This document shows positions 1 through 10,985 of a DNA stretch of 64,000 nt, piece after piece; the first letter of the stretch is position 1, and every line of letters begins with the position of its first letter. The stretch is from Burkholderia gladioli. Lineage in GTDB: Bacteria > Pseudomonadota > Gammaproteobacteria > Burkholderiales > Burkholderiaceae. Below the pieces are notes generated by a model that saw nothing but the letters and a program-made list of their open reading frames with translations, had not been told where the DNA came from and ran no database searches. The stretch covers positions 4,526,001 to 4,590,000 of the forward strand of contig NZ_CP009323.1 in the NCBI RefSeq assembly GCF_000959725.1. Reading direction: 5' to 3'. The position numbers were made by a program, and so were the translations under genes.

Positions 1-699
1 TGCGAGCAGCGTCGACGGCTGGTAGTAGTAGTAGACAATCGGCTTGCCACGTTCATATGCGGAGGCGATGGTCGCGTCCATCGCAGCCCCCGTTCCAGGG
101 TGCGTGTTTGTGAACGCGCTGTCCAGCTTGTACGCCTTCAGCTTTTGCGAGTTGTCGGACTCGCACTGCCACCCGATAGGACAGTTGAGAACGCTTCCCT
201 TTGTCGGGTCTTCCGGGTCAGTGAACACCTTGCTGTAAGAGGCCAGTTGCGCGACCGACTTGAGGTCGGGAGCAATCGGCTTGATACCTCGCTTCGGGTC
301 CCCTTGGACGACATATGCGGGAACATAGAAGCCTTCCACGCTACCGCCCTTGACGAGGTCGCCGACGAGTTTGACCTTCCCTTCCTTGGCGGCCGTTTCG
401 ACAGCGGCCGTGCGGCCGTTCCAGTACTCGACGAACACCTGGAGGTCGTTCGTCGCGACCGCGCCAAGCGTAATGGAGTTTGAGCCGTTCACCGTTTCGG
501 TCTTGCAGCCATAACCGTTCTCGAGAACGTATCGCGCAACTTCGGTAAAGAACTTGCCACTGTCCCAGCCGACTTCCGCAAACTTGATGGGCTTCCCAGA
601 AGTGCACCAGGGCGAAGTGGTCGCGGCCGACGCCGACGCGGACAAACAGACAAAGCCAAGAGTAACCGCCGCTGCTCCAAAAATCTTCCGATAATTCAT
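1..699 (-). CDS. Glycine betaine/proline ABC transporter substrate-binding protein (partial, 3' end outside window)
   Basis: The reading frame runs from an ATG at 699 to the left edge with no stop, so the C-terminus is missing. The N-terminus is a cleavable signal peptide (basic MNYRK start, hydrophobic core, SASA-type cleavage site), as expected of a periplasmic binding protein. The mature part resembles the OpuAC/ProX type II family: an early 'IKFAEVGWDSG' strand, a 'VFVEYWNGR' segment and a Cys pair around 'NCPIGWQCES'. The family captures quaternary amines such as betaine. It is the last visible gene of the minus-strand operon after etfA, 75 bp downstream of it, which fits uptake of the compound degraded by the neighbouring demethylases. 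The exact ligand is inferred. Confidence 0.85.
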   Translation of the reverse strand, partial: MNYRKIFGAAAVTLGFVCLSASASAATTSPWCTSGKPIKFAEVGWDSGKFFTEVARYVLENGYGCKTETVNGSNSITLGAVATNDLQVFVEYWNGRTAAVETAAKEGKVKLVGDLVKGGSVEGFYVPAYVVQGDPKRGIKPIAPDLKSVAQLASYSKVFTDPEDPTKGSVLNCPIGWQCESDNSQKLKAYKLDSAFTNTHPGTGAAMDATIASAYERGKPIVYYYYQPSTLLA

Positions 700-773
700 G
701 GGTACCTCGTGGGGTCTTAGAATAAACTCGACTCGTCAAATGCTTGCCGGGTCGACGTCGGTCAGCCAAACAT

Positions 774-1718
774 TTACTGCGCCTCAAGCCACTGAGGTAT
801 TGCTGCAAAGAGGTCCGCGACAAGTCCGTAGTCCGCGACACCGAAAATTGGCGCATCAGGGTCGGAGTTGACAGCGACGATGATTTTCGAATCGCGCATG
901 CCCGCGAGGTGTTGAATTGCGCCAGACAACCCAATCGCGACGTACACGTCGGGCGCGACAACCTTCCCTGTCTGCCCAACCTGGTGGTCGTTCGGAGCAA
1001 AGCCGGCGTCGACCGCCGCACGGGAAGCCCCCAGAGCCGCGCCGAGCTTGTCGGCGAGGGGTGTCAAGACACGGTCGTAGTTTTCTTTGCTGCCGAGGCC
1101 GCGACCGCCCGAGACGATGATTTTTGCGGACGCCAGGTCCGGCCGGTCGGAGACCTCGCTATGTCGTCCCGTGATTCGCGCACCGCGTTCGTCAGTAACA
1201 GCCTCAATCGAAACAACCGCAGCTTCGTTACCTGGATCTTGCGCTGCATGGAATGCTGTCGAACGCACGGTAATGACTTTTACGCCATCAAGCGCTTCGA
1301 CAGTTGCTATCACATTGCCTGCGTAAGTCGGGCGCTCGAAGGTCGAGGGCCCCTTGACCGCAGTGATATCGGAGAGCTGTGCAACATCCAGTTTCGCCGC
1401 AACGCGTGGCGCAACGCTTTTGCCAAAACTCGAGGCACTGAATAGCACGTGCGTGTAGCCGTTCCTGGCTACAGCAAGAACGGTCTTCGCCACACTTTCC
1501 GCATTGCGGTCTGAGAGACTGGCGAAAGTCGCTGTCAGAACCTTCGTGACAGGAAGCTGGAAAGCAGACTTCGCCAAATCGTTGGATTGCTCTCCTGCCA
1601 GCAGGAGATGAATCTCAGTGTCGGTGTGGCTCGCGATTTCACGCGCCGCTGTCACGGTGTTGAAGGTTGATGGAAGCAGCGTGTCACCCAGGACATCTGC
1701 AATAACAAGGATGGACAT
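774..1718 (-). CDS. etfA: Electron transfer flavoprotein alpha subunit (EtfA/FixB)
   Basis: A 314-residue protein starting MSILVIAD at 1718. This start has GGAAG about 8 bases upstream and matches family N-termini better than the in-frame codon 33 bases earlier. The C-terminal FAD-binding domain is clear: 'VSGGRGLGS', 'GQTGKVVAPDVYVAIG', 'LSGAIQHLAGM' and 'NSDPDAPIF'. EtfA pairs with EtfB to carry electrons from a flavin dehydrogenase to ETF:quinone oxidoreductase. It lies 16 bp after etfB and in one operon with the dimethylglycine-dehydrogenase-like gene, so it is probably the dedicated acceptor for that enzyme. EtfA is intact but its partner etfB is split by an insertion sequence. Confidence 0.93.
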   Translation of the reverse strand: MSILVIADVLGDTLLPSTFNTVTAAREIASHTDTEIHLLLAGEQSNDLAKSAFQLPVTKVLTATFASLSDRNAESVAKTVLAVARNGYTHVLFSASSFGKSVAPRVAAKLDVAQLSDITAVKGPSTFERPTYAGNVIATVEALDGVKVITVRSTAFHAAQDPGNEAAVVSIEAVTDERGARITGRHSEVSDRPDLASAKIIVSGGRGLGSKENYDRVLTPLADKLGAALGASRAAVDAGFAPNDHQVGQTGKVVAPDVYVAIGLSGAIQHLAGMRDSKIIVAVNSDPDAPIFGVADYGLVADLFAAIPQWLEAQ

Positions 1719-2209
1719 GACGTTTCTTCCGGATTCAGATTGTTTCGGCACGCAGACGAGACACGAGCGTAACTACATCAGGGACCAGTTCACCCGGCTT
1801 GCGGGGTGCGGGCTCTCGCACACTCACCGTGCGCAAACGCGGTGCAATATCTACGCTCAAGCTCATAGCGTCGATTACGTCCAGCTGCTTCTTCTTCGCC
1901 TTCATGAGGTTAGGCAACGTAACGTAGCGCGGCTCATTAAGGCGGAGGTCCGCAGTTATGACGGCAGGAAAGCTCGTCTCCACCGTCTCGCGACCGTCGT
2001 CAGTTTCTGTTTCAACCACGAGCCGTTCGCCGCAACGTTCAACGAATGAGGCGTACGTCGCTTGCGGTGCATCGAGCAATGCGGCGAGCAGCTGGCCGGT
2101 CTGGTTGCAGTCGTCGTCAATGGCCTGCTTGCCGAGGAGAACGAGGCCGACCGCTTCTTTGACGACCAGTTCCTTCAAAATCTTCGCGACGGCCAGCGGC
2201 TGCAGTTCG

Positions 2210-2213
2210 ACAT
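2210..2213. repeat. Target site duplication, left copy (ACAT)
   Basis: Four bases directly before the IS left terminus, repeated directly after the right terminus at 4238-4241. Deleting one copy with the element rebuilds an uninterrupted etfB codon series (Q-T-D-V-E-L-Q). Confidence 0.9.
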
Positions 2214-2300
2214 TGTCATCGGCACCTGTAAATTGATACACCGTCGGCACTGAGGAATTGATACACCTCGACGAAGGGATAATGGCCGCTTTGAGCGGCG

Positions 2301-4162
<1,862 letters not shown>

Positions 4163-4237
4163 CACTACAACCCGGTGTATCAAATCTGGAGTGCCGATGC
4201 CGACAGAAACTGTATCAATTCCTGAGTGCCGTTGACA

Positions 4238-4241
4238 ACAT
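4238..4241. repeat. Target site duplication, right copy (ACAT)
   Basis: Right partner of the duplication at 2210-2213. Four base pairs is within the 4-8 bp range usual for IS21-family insertions. Confidence 0.9.
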
Positions 4242-4517
4242 CTGTCTGGACGAGAATTGCCCGGTCGGCGCCCATTGCGAGTGCCGTCCTTAATGCCTCC
4301 TGCGATTGAGCTGTTCCGCAGGACACGACCACGACCTCCGAGGCGTCGCCCTTTTCCCTCAGTCTCACCGCAGCTTCGACAGCAATTTCGTCGAAGGGAT
4401 TTACGGTCATCTTGATGTTTGCCAGGTCCACGCCATCGCCGCGCACGCGTACCTTTACGTTCGGGTCGGGCACACGCTTTACACCTACGAGAATCTTCAT
4501 TGCTATCGCTTCCTTGA

Positions 4518-6941
4518 TTACTTCGGCGCGCGCATGCGGGCGCCCGTCGGGTCATACGGAACTTGCTGAAGGAGTTTTGCGGGCCGACGTTCGCCGAGCA
4601 CGTGGACTTCGTAGCTCGTGTCGGCGTTGATAAGTGCCGTTTGGATATAGCCCAGTGCGAGGCTCTTCTTTACCGCATGCCCGTATCCGCCCGATGTAGT
4701 GAACCCGACAACCTGCTCACCAATCCAGATAGGTTCGAATCCGCTCGCGTCTGCATCAGTCGCTTCCACTTCGAGCATCACTAGCTTGTGAGTCGGAGTT
4801 TCTCCTTGCGCCTGAATCGCGCCATCGCGACCGATGAAATCCGGCTTGGCCAAATCGACAAAATGGCCGAGGTCATTCTGGAATGGCGTGTACTCCGGTG
4901 CGAATTCTCGAGACCAGATACCGAAACCTTTCTCGAGACGCATCGAAAGGAGGGCCCACACGCCATATTCACGCAGACCGAGCTCGCTACCGTTTTCGAA
5001 GAGTTGCTTGTAGAGCGTGCGTACATACGCGGATTCGCAATAGAGCTCGAACCCGTACTCGCCCGTCAAGGACATGCGTGCCATCATCACGGGTACGGTG
5101 CCCGCTTCGGCATTGGTCACGGAGAGCAAAGGTTTCGCCGCGTCGATTGCCGTCTTGCCAACAAGCCGTTCGACAAGCTGGGCCGCCTTTGGACCTGCGA
5201 CCGCGAGCATCGAAAGCGAGTCGCTTCGGTTTTCGATACGTACCGAGCCGTCGGAGGGCAGATGCGATTCAAACCAGCGCATGTGCCATTCCTGCAGATA
5301 CCCAGAGCCCGTGATGAGGAATGTCTCCTCCTTCGGCCGTAGAATCGTCAAATCACCCATCAGACGGCCGGATTCGCCAAGCATCGGAGCGAGGCGTGCA
5401 CGACCTACGGCAGGAATCTTCGATGCGAACATTCGGTCCAGCCACGCATACGCACCTGGACCCGTCACTTCGTACTTGGCGTACCCGCTGGCGTCGAACA
5501 GGCCAACGTTCTGGCGCACATTTGCGCATTCTTCAGCGACAACATCGAATGCGTTCGAGCGCTTGAAAGTGGGCGTTTCAAACGCGTCCTCGTCAGGGCG
5601 CGCAAACCACATGGGCGTCTCGAGGCCGTAGCTGACGCCAAACACCGCGTTCTTTTCCTGCTGGTATTCGTAGAGCGGCGTGGTGCGCATCGGGCGTCCA
5701 GCTGGCCACTGCTCGTTCGGGCGGGCAAGGTAGAAGCGGTGTTCGTAGAACTCTTGCGCCTTCGCGGTAACGAAGTTCTGGGTCAGCTTCGGAAAGCGTG
5801 CCACGTCGAAACCGAACACGTTGTCCGACGGTTCGCCGTTAATCATCCACTGAGCGAGCGCGAAGCCCATACCGCCGCCTTGGCTGAATCCCGCCATACA
5901 TCCGCAAGCGGCCCAGTAATTCTTCTTGCCACGCACAGGACCGACAAGAGGGTTGCCGTCAGGGGTGAAGGTGAACGGACCATTCACTATACGCTTGATG
6001 CCAGCGTTGCCGACGCTCGGAAAGCGCTCGAAACCCTTCATCAATTCATTCTCCAGCTTTTCGAGATTCGGCTGAAGCAGGTCAGTTTCACCATAATCCC
6101 ACGGTGTGCCCGCGAGGGACCAAGGGGTCGAGTTCTTCTCGTAGACGCCGAACAGCACCCCAGAATGCTCCTGGCGCATATAGATTTCCCCGTCGAGGTC
6201 GACCATGACGGGAATCTCTTTGCCAAACGATTCGAGTTCCGGAATCGACTCTGTAATCAGATAGTGATGTTCCATCGGGATGAGGGGTAGCTTCACGCCC
6301 GCCATCATTCCGACTTCACGCGCCCAGAGACCCGCAGCGTTTACGACGTGCTCTGCGTGAATAATCCCCTTGCCCGTATAGACATTCCAGGTTCCATCGG
6401 GCCGCTGCTCGAGACGTTCCACCTTCGTGTGCTGGTGAATCTCGGCACCCTGCTTCTTGGCCGCCCGCGCATAAGCCTGCGTGGCACCGTACGGGTCGAG
6501 GTGGCCCTCGTCTGGAGTCCACAGGCCTCCTAGCACTTCTCCAGTTTCTACAAGGGGACAGAGGGCCTTGATTTCGGCCGGTGTGATGAGCTCGCTTTCG
6601 ATGCCCATGAAGCGATGGCGGCTCCATTCAGTGCGCAGGAACTCCCAGCGCTCGCGCGTAGCAGCAAAAGCGACGCCTCCCGGCACATGCAGACCAACAT
6701 CCTGGTCGCCGACTTCCTGAATCTCTTTGTACAGGGCGATGGTATATGCCTGCAGGCGGACGACGTTCGGGTCGCTATTGATGGAGTGAAAGCCCGCAGC
6801 AGCGTGCCACGTCGAGCCCGCGGTCAGTACCTTGCGCTCAATCAGGGCAACGTCTTTCCAGCCGAACTTGGTCAGGTGATAGAGGACTGAACAGCCGACA
6901 ACGCCGCCACCGATTACGACAGCCTGATAGTGAGATTTCAT
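4518..6941 (-). CDS. Dimethylglycine dehydrogenase-like FAD-dependent oxidoreductase with GcvT domains
   Basis: An 807-residue flavoprotein. The N-terminal FAD domain opens with '[16 protein letters not shown]' (residues 8-23). '[11 protein letters not shown]' holds a Trp-His pair at 45-46 matching the site where mammalian dimethylglycine dehydrogenase binds FAD covalently. The middle contains '[11 protein letters not shown]' and '[11 protein letters not shown]'. From about 430 to the end is a folate-binding GcvT/aminomethyltransferase region ('[10 protein letters not shown]', '[11 protein letters not shown]', '[19 protein letters not shown]'). Such enzymes oxidatively remove an N-methyl group and pass electrons to ETF, leaving methylene-tetrahydrofolate. 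It heads the operon with etfB, etfA and a betaine binding protein, which favours dimethylglycine as substrate. Sarcosine or another N-methyl amine remains possible. Confidence 0.88.
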   Translation of the reverse strand: MKSHYQAVVIGGGVVGCSVLYHLTKFGWKDVALIERKVLTAGSTWHAAAGFHSINSDPNVVRLQAYTIALYKEIQEVGDQDVGLHVPGGVAFAATRERWEFLRTEWSRHRFMGIESELITPAEIKALCPLVETGEVLGGLWTPDEGHLDPYGATQAYARAAKKQGAEIHQHTKVERLEQRPDGTWNVYTGKGIIHAEHVVNAAGLWAREVGMMAGVKLPLIPMEHHYLITESIPELESFGKEIPVMVDLDGEIYMRQEHSGVLFGVYEKNSTPWSLAGTPWDYGETDLLQPNLEKLENELMKGFERFPSVGNAGIKRIVNGPFTFTPDGNPLVGPVRGKKNYWAACGCMAGFSQGGGMGFALAQWMINGEPSDNVFGFDVARFPKLTQNFVTAKAQEFYEHRFYLARPNEQWPAGRPMRTTPLYEYQQEKNAVFGVSYGLETPMWFARPDEDAFETPTFKRSNAFDVVAEECANVRQNVGLFDASGYAKYEVTGPGAYAWLDRMFASKIPAVGRARLAPMLGESGRLMGDLTILRPKEETFLITGSGYLQEWHMRWFESHLPSDGSVRIENRSDSLSMLAVAGPKAAQLVERLVGKTAIDAAKPLLSVTNAEAGTVPVMMARMSLTGEYGFELYCESAYVRTLYKQLFENGSELGLREYGVWALLSMRLEKGFGIWSREFAPEYTPFQNDLGHFVDLAKPDFIGRDGAIQAQGETPTHKLVMLEVEATDADASGFEPIWIGEQVVGFTTSGGYGHAVKKSLALGYIQTALINADTSYEVHVLGERRPAKLLQQVPYDPTGARMRAPK

Positions 6942-7302
6942 TTTTCGTCAGTTCCAATCTAGCGGTCTGCACCCGAGCGAATCGAGCAGGCCAATCAGCG
7001 CATCCACCGACGGGTGAATTTCGAGCCTCAAAAGTAGGTAGCCAGAAATCAGGGGGAAACTGAAAAAGTTTGGGGTTGAGCATGAAATTTTTCATGCAAA
7101 GAAGAAACCCTTTCAAAGGACTGATACGACGAGACTTTCGCTCGAGCCTTTATCTAACAAGCGGAACGAGGGTAGGGAAACTCCTGACGCCGGCAAGCAC
7201 TCATCGCGTAGCCCGCTTTTTTGGAATCCAGTAAATTGACGGAAAATTCAACATCCCCGGTGGCATGCAGCGCCCCAGGTCGCACTGAAAAGAGGCTTAA
7301 AA
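6942..7302. promoter_or_regulatory. Divergent intergenic region between the dehydrogenase operon and the lysR gene
   Basis: This 361-bp gap separates the minus-strand dehydrogenase-ETF operon from the plus-strand lysR. It should hold both promoters. The one clear structure is the palindrome at 7080-7097, listed separately. The lysR ribosome binding site (AGAGG) lies at 7291-7295. No further coding sequence is supported. Confidence 0.55.
7080..7097. promoter_or_regulatory. Perfect palindrome, candidate operator
   Basis: GCATGAAA and TTTCATGC, two perfect 8-base arms with a 2-base AT-rich centre, lie in the divergent promoter region about 140 bp before the dehydrogenase start and 205 bp before lysR. 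Symmetry and position suit a regulator site for the adjacent LysR protein or another regulator of betaine genes. The binding protein is inferred. Confidence 0.5.
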
Positions 7303-8214
7303 GTGGCAACGCAACGCAAGCGGCTACCGCCGCTCAACACCATTGCGGCTTTCGAGGCGTCGGCCCGACTGATGAGCTTTACGCGCGCAGCGGAGGAATT
7401 GCACCTGTCGCAGGGGGCCGTGAGTCGGCAGATTCAGGTGCTTGAAGAGCGCATGGGCGTGACGCTGTTCAATCGACGCCACAAGGAAATTCAACTGACA
7501 CGCGCCGGGCTCATCTTTCAGCAGGCCATCGCGCAAAGCCTGAACTCAATTCGCCGCGCAGTAACGATGATTGAAGCTTTGGACACAAGCACTGTCACCA
7601 TTGCTGCAAGCAACGCCATGGCCAGTTTCTGGCTTATGCCGGCTATCATAGATTTTCGAAGTCAGCATCCAGACATCGACATTCGGGTTCTGGCGAGTAA
7701 CTCACCGGTCGACCCGTGGCAGGACCCGGTCGACCTCGCCATCCGTTACGGAGACGGCCATTGGCCCAACGTCACTAAGGTAAAACTCTTCGAGGAAGAG
7801 ATTTTTCCGGTGTGTGCCCCCGCATACCAACGGGGGCATAAGATTGAGAGCACGGAAGACCTGCTGACATGCGAGCTTATAGAGCTCGACTCCAGCATCT
7901 CAGCGTTTAACTCATGGGATACGTGGTTCGAAGAAGCAGGTGTGCAGCCGGGCGTACTGCACAAAAATCTTACCGTATCGAACTATGACCTGGTGTATAG
8001 AGCGGCATGTAGTGGAAAAGGTGTGGCTCTTGCATGGTCGTACGGCATTCCGCATGAGGCCCGCGAAACGCTACTCGTGAAGCCACTCGACATTTCCATA
8101 AAGACAGGACTGTCCGAATACATCATATACACCGAGAACGAGGAGCTCAGCTCGCCAGCCCGAATCTTTCTTGACTGGTTGATTGACTTCGGCAAGCGGA
8201 GCATCTGGAGCTGA
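7303..8214 (+). CDS. LysR-family transcriptional regulator, GcvA-like
   Basis: A 303-residue regulator with a GTG start at 7303 preceded by AGAGG. The N-terminal winged HTH reads 'RLPPLNTIAAFEASARL', then 'FTRAAEELHLSQGAVSRQIQ' and 'LFNRRHKEIQLT'. The C-terminal inducer-binding domain has the GcvA-type pattern 'PVDLAIRYGDGHWP' and 'FEEEIFPVCAPAY'. GcvA-type LysRs often control glycine and one-carbon genes. It is divergent from the dehydrogenase-ETF operon and convergent, with only 3 bp between stops, with the demethylase reductase gene, so it most likely regulates these catabolic units. The target and inducer are inferred. Confidence 0.93.
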   Translation: MATQRKRLPPLNTIAAFEASARLMSFTRAAEELHLSQGAVSRQIQVLEERMGVTLFNRRHKEIQLTRAGLIFQQAIAQSLNSIRRAVTMIEALDTSTVTIAASNAMASFWLMPAIIDFRSQHPDIDIRVLASNSPVDPWQDPVDLAIRYGDGHWPNVTKVKLFEEEIFPVCAPAYQRGHKIESTEDLLTCELIELDSSISAFNSWDTWFEEAGVQPGVLHKNLTVSNYDLVYRAACSGKGVALAWSYGIPHEARETLLVKPLDISIKTGLSEYIIYTENEELSSPARIFLDWLIDFGKRSIWS

Positions 8215-8217
8215 CTA

Positions 8218-9261
8218 TCAGTATTCGATTATGACGTTCGACAGAGGTATCGAGCAGCAGGAAAGGATGTAGCCTTCCTCGACCTCTTCGTCCGTAATCC
8301 CGCCGTTGTGCTGCATATCTACCTCGCCCTCAAGCTTACGGAGTTTGCACGTTCCGCATACCCCAGAGCGGCAGGCATTCGGAATCTTGACGCCGTGCGG
8401 TGACGCATGTACCGCATCCAGGATTGTCTTTCCCGGTTCACAGACAACATCGAAGCCAGAATCTGAGAGGCGGACGGTCGCCACGCTTGTGTTTTTGACA
8501 ACGTGCAACGGCGGCGCTTCGGGCACATTGAAGCTTTCCTGATGAAACCTTGCCGGGGCGCCACCATTGCTTACGAAGGCTTCCCGCATGTCTGCCATGA
8601 AGGAGTCTGGCCCGCAACACAGCACCGTACGAGTCGTCCAGTCAGGAACCGTCCTATTCAGCAGGTCCGGGCAAAGCCTGCCTGCCTGACAAGCTTCACT
8701 ACTCGATCTCGAAGCAAAGAAGTGCGGCACAATCCCGCCCGCCGATGCGCCCATCTCCGTCAACTCTTCGCGAAACAGAATGTCGTCGGGCGTTCGGGAA
8801 AACTGCAAAAACTGGATGTCCGAGAACTTACCTTGCGCATGCAGGTGCCGCGCCATCGACATCAGGGGCGTAATCCCAACGCCGCCGGCGATGAACAGAA
8901 GTGGCGCACTGGTGGCCTCCGGAAGCACGAAATCGCCTGTGGCCCGGGAGACCTGAATCTTCACGCCGACTTCAAGTGCCTCATGCAGCCACGCCGACAC
9001 AAGCCCCTCGGGTGAGTGTTTGACCGTGATTTCGAATTCGCCAGGCCCCTGGCTGCCAGGTGCACAAGACACGGTATAACAGCGGTAGATGGTCTCAGCT
9101 CCAAGCTCGAGTCCGAGGGTTACATACTGTCCGGCCGCGAAATCGAACCCATGCTCGAGATTAGCGACACGGAAGCGAAACGTCTTGACGTTCCAACTCT
9201 CGCGTCGGATACCAAAGCATGTCGCCTCGACGAACGGACTTCCAGTCATATTACGCTGCAC
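8218..9261 (-). CDS. gbcB: Glycine betaine demethylase reductase subunit (GbcB-like)
   Basis: A 347-residue NADH-dependent flavin/iron-sulfur reductase. A ferredoxin-reductase-type FAD domain ('RCYTVSCAPGS') and NAD domain ('LFIAGGVGITPLMSMARHL', 'VLCCGPDSFMADM') come first. A C-terminal plant-type 2Fe-2S domain follows, with 'CRSGVCGTCK' and a distal 'LSCCS' cysteine. It passes electrons to the Rieske oxygenase encoded just upstream, and the two genes overlap by 16 bp (9246-9261), implying coupled translation. Together they would N-demethylate glycine betaine, releasing formaldehyde. Stachydrine or carnitine demethylase reductases look similar, so the substrate rests on neighbouring sarcosine and dimethylglycine genes. 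Confidence 0.88.
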   Translation of the reverse strand: MQRNMTGSPFVEATCFGIRRESWNVKTFRFRVANLEHGFDFAAGQYVTLGLELGAETIYRCYTVSCAPGSQGPGEFEITVKHSPEGLVSAWLHEALEVGVKIQVSRATGDFVLPEATSAPLLFIAGGVGITPLMSMARHLHAQGKFSDIQFLQFSRTPDDILFREELTEMGASAGGIVPHFFASRSSSEACQAGRLCPDLLNRTVPDWTTRTVLCCGPDSFMADMREAFVSNGGAPARFHQESFNVPEAPPLHVVKNTSVATVRLSDSGFDVVCEPGKTILDAVHASPHGVKIPNACRSGVCGTCKLRKLEGEVDMQHNGGITDEEVEEGYILSCCSIPLSNVIIEY

Positions 9262-10493
9262 TCCACCGGGATAACCCTCGGCGCCGCACGCAGTTCGCTG
9301 CGAAGCGTTTCGAGGTACCAGTCAATGAATTCGGACACTCCACTTTCAACTAGCGGTGAGTACGGGCCGGGCTGGTAGCCTTTCGAGTTGATGCCTTGCT
9401 GATTTGCCTCAACCAGCTTTTGGTCCTGTGCATTCGTCGCCGTCCAAACTGCAGTAAGGTCATTGAGCGTGTAGTCTTCGCCCTCAACTGCATCTCCGCT
9501 GACCAGCCACCAGGTCGTAACTTGAGTTTCAGTGGGGCTCAAGGGGAGTACGCGGAATGCAACCGCATGGTCGGATAACACATGATTCCACGTGTTCGGG
9601 AATCGCAGGAGTCGAAGCGAACCGACGTCGGCGTCTCCGTTGGTCCCAAGGAACTTCTTGCAGGCAAGCTCACCGCTCATCGTGAACGACAGACCACGCT
9701 CCATCGCGACGCGAACAAGGCGGTAACCCTCGTCGGTTTCGATGGGTTTGTGCGGCAGTCCCGCAGCCGTCCAACGCGCCTCGTCGAGTTCGCACTTAAC
9801 TGCGTAATCTCCGCCGAAGCGCGGGTCAGTCGGACCATCGAATTCGGAAATAGTCCGCAGCAGTTCCGGGTGGCTGCCTGTGCAGTGATAGCACTCGCGG
9901 TTATTCTCCAGGACCAGCTTCCAGTTTCCCTTCTCGACGATAGTCGTCTCGTACGCAATCTTCGCATTGTCGAGACCATGCGGCTGGATGTACGGCGAAA
10001 CCTTTTCTCTGAATTCCGCGAATGGCGTGGGGTCGTCGGCGAGGGAGATGAAGATGTAGCCTTCGACGGTTTCACAATGTACTGGCCGCAATGAGAATTC
10101 GGACGTATCGAATTCGTGCCCCATTTCCTTGGCAAACATCAGTTTGCCGTCGAGCCCATACGTCCACTGGTGATATGGACAGACCAAGGTGCCAGATGAA
10201 CCCTTCTCACCCGCGCAAATCCGCGAGCCACGGTGTCGACACGTATTGTAAAAGGCGCGAACTGCTTTCGTTCGGTCGCGAACGACCACGATGGAGCTTT
10301 TGCCAACCTGGACCGTGAACCAATTGCCCGACTTGGGAATCTGCGCCGTCATACCCGCAAGCAGCCACTGACGTTCCCAGATGAGCTCAAGCTCCCGGTC
10401 GAACACGGCTTGGTCCGTGTAGAACGGTTGTGGCAGCGACCGACCGGGCTGACGGGAATCGACGAGTGCAGAAAGTTGCGAATTTGACAGCAT
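9246..10493 (-). CDS. gbcA: Glycine betaine demethylase Rieske oxygenase subunit (GbcA-like)
   Basis: A 415-residue ring-hydroxylating-type Rieske oxygenase. The 2Fe-2S Rieske ligands are C85-x-H87 ('CRHRG') and C105-x2-H108 ('CPYHQW'). The mononuclear iron ligands are in 'NNRECYHCTGSHPEL' (H203, H208). GbcA-type enzymes hydroxylate a methyl group on betaine, which breaks down to dimethylglycine and formaldehyde. It is the first gene of a two-gene unit with the reductase. A 492-bp upstream gap before the porin should carry its promoter. Choline-, stachydrine- or carnitine-type oxygenases are close relatives; the rest of the locus supports betaine. Confidence 0.9.
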   Translation of the reverse strand: MLSNSQLSALVDSRQPGRSLPQPFYTDQAVFDRELELIWERQWLLAGMTAQIPKSGNWFTVQVGKSSIVVVRDRTKAVRAFYNTCRHRGSRICAGEKGSSGTLVCPYHQWTYGLDGKLMFAKEMGHEFDTSEFSLRPVHCETVEGYIFISLADDPTPFAEFREKVSPYIQPHGLDNAKIAYETTIVEKGNWKLVLENNRECYHCTGSHPELLRTISEFDGPTDPRFGGDYAVKCELDEARWTAAGLPHKPIETDEGYRLVRVAMERGLSFTMSGELACKKFLGTNGDADVGSLRLLRFPNTWNHVLSDHAVAFRVLPLSPTETQVTTWWLVSGDAVEGEDYTLNDLTAVWTATNAQDQKLVEANQQGINSKGYQPGPYSPLVESGVSEFIDWYLETLRSELRAAPRVIPVECSVI

Positions 10494-10985
10494 GATGGGG
10501 CCTGTGTTCGTTTCAGATGTATCGTGGGGAACTGATGTACATGCGAATTTGAATCCCTACGAGAATCCCACGCAAGCGAGAAATCTTGATGCTTTGCATG
10601 TCTTTTTAGAGGTCAAGAAAATGCTTCGCCGGAAGCGTTAGTGATGACCGAGAGATTTCGGCAAACTGCGGCGCCCCATCCGTCAAATCAACATGGATAA
10701 AGGTTTTCCGCATTTTGCAAGGTGAACCAAATGCTTCCACTTATCCGGACGCGAAATCCGTCAGCGTCGCCAATGCACCGATATGCCATTCAAAAATTCA
10801 TACATAACTTGCACGGCACACGCGAATTCTAGACGTGATAGATGAACTGCATGCACGCCAACGCAGTCGCTTGGCCCAACACTTCCGGCGTGATGACGTT
10901 GGCCAAAGGGGGTATTTGCGAGGCCGCACGCGGCCTCGCATGATGACGCGTGACAGCGCCGGGCGCTGTCGACTGAGACCGTTGA
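10494..10985. promoter_or_regulatory. Upstream region of gbcA / downstream region of porin gene
   Basis: A 492-bp non-coding stretch. It holds two adjacent hairpins near the porin end (listed separately). An octamer AATGCTTC occurs twice in direct orientation, at about 10619 and 10729. The first copy is followed by a near-complementary GAAGCGTT four bases later, so it forms a short imperfect palindrome about 130 bp before gbcA. These are plausible regulator sites only; no gene was seen. Confidence 0.4.
10918..10970 (-). terminator. Tandem stem-loops downstream of the porin gene
   Basis: Two hairpins follow the porin stop (10986): GACAGCGC/GCGCTGTC with a 3-base loop (10952-10970), and GCGAGGCCG/CGGCCTCGC with loop CACG (10918-10939). 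Both have perfect GC-rich stems but no clear U-tract, so they may terminate weakly or protect the 3' end of the mRNA. Confidence 0.5.

Noticed and set aside
10494..10985. AATGCTTC direct repeats as a defined operator
   Set aside because: Only two copies 110 bp apart and partly in a palindrome; too little to call a regulator site.
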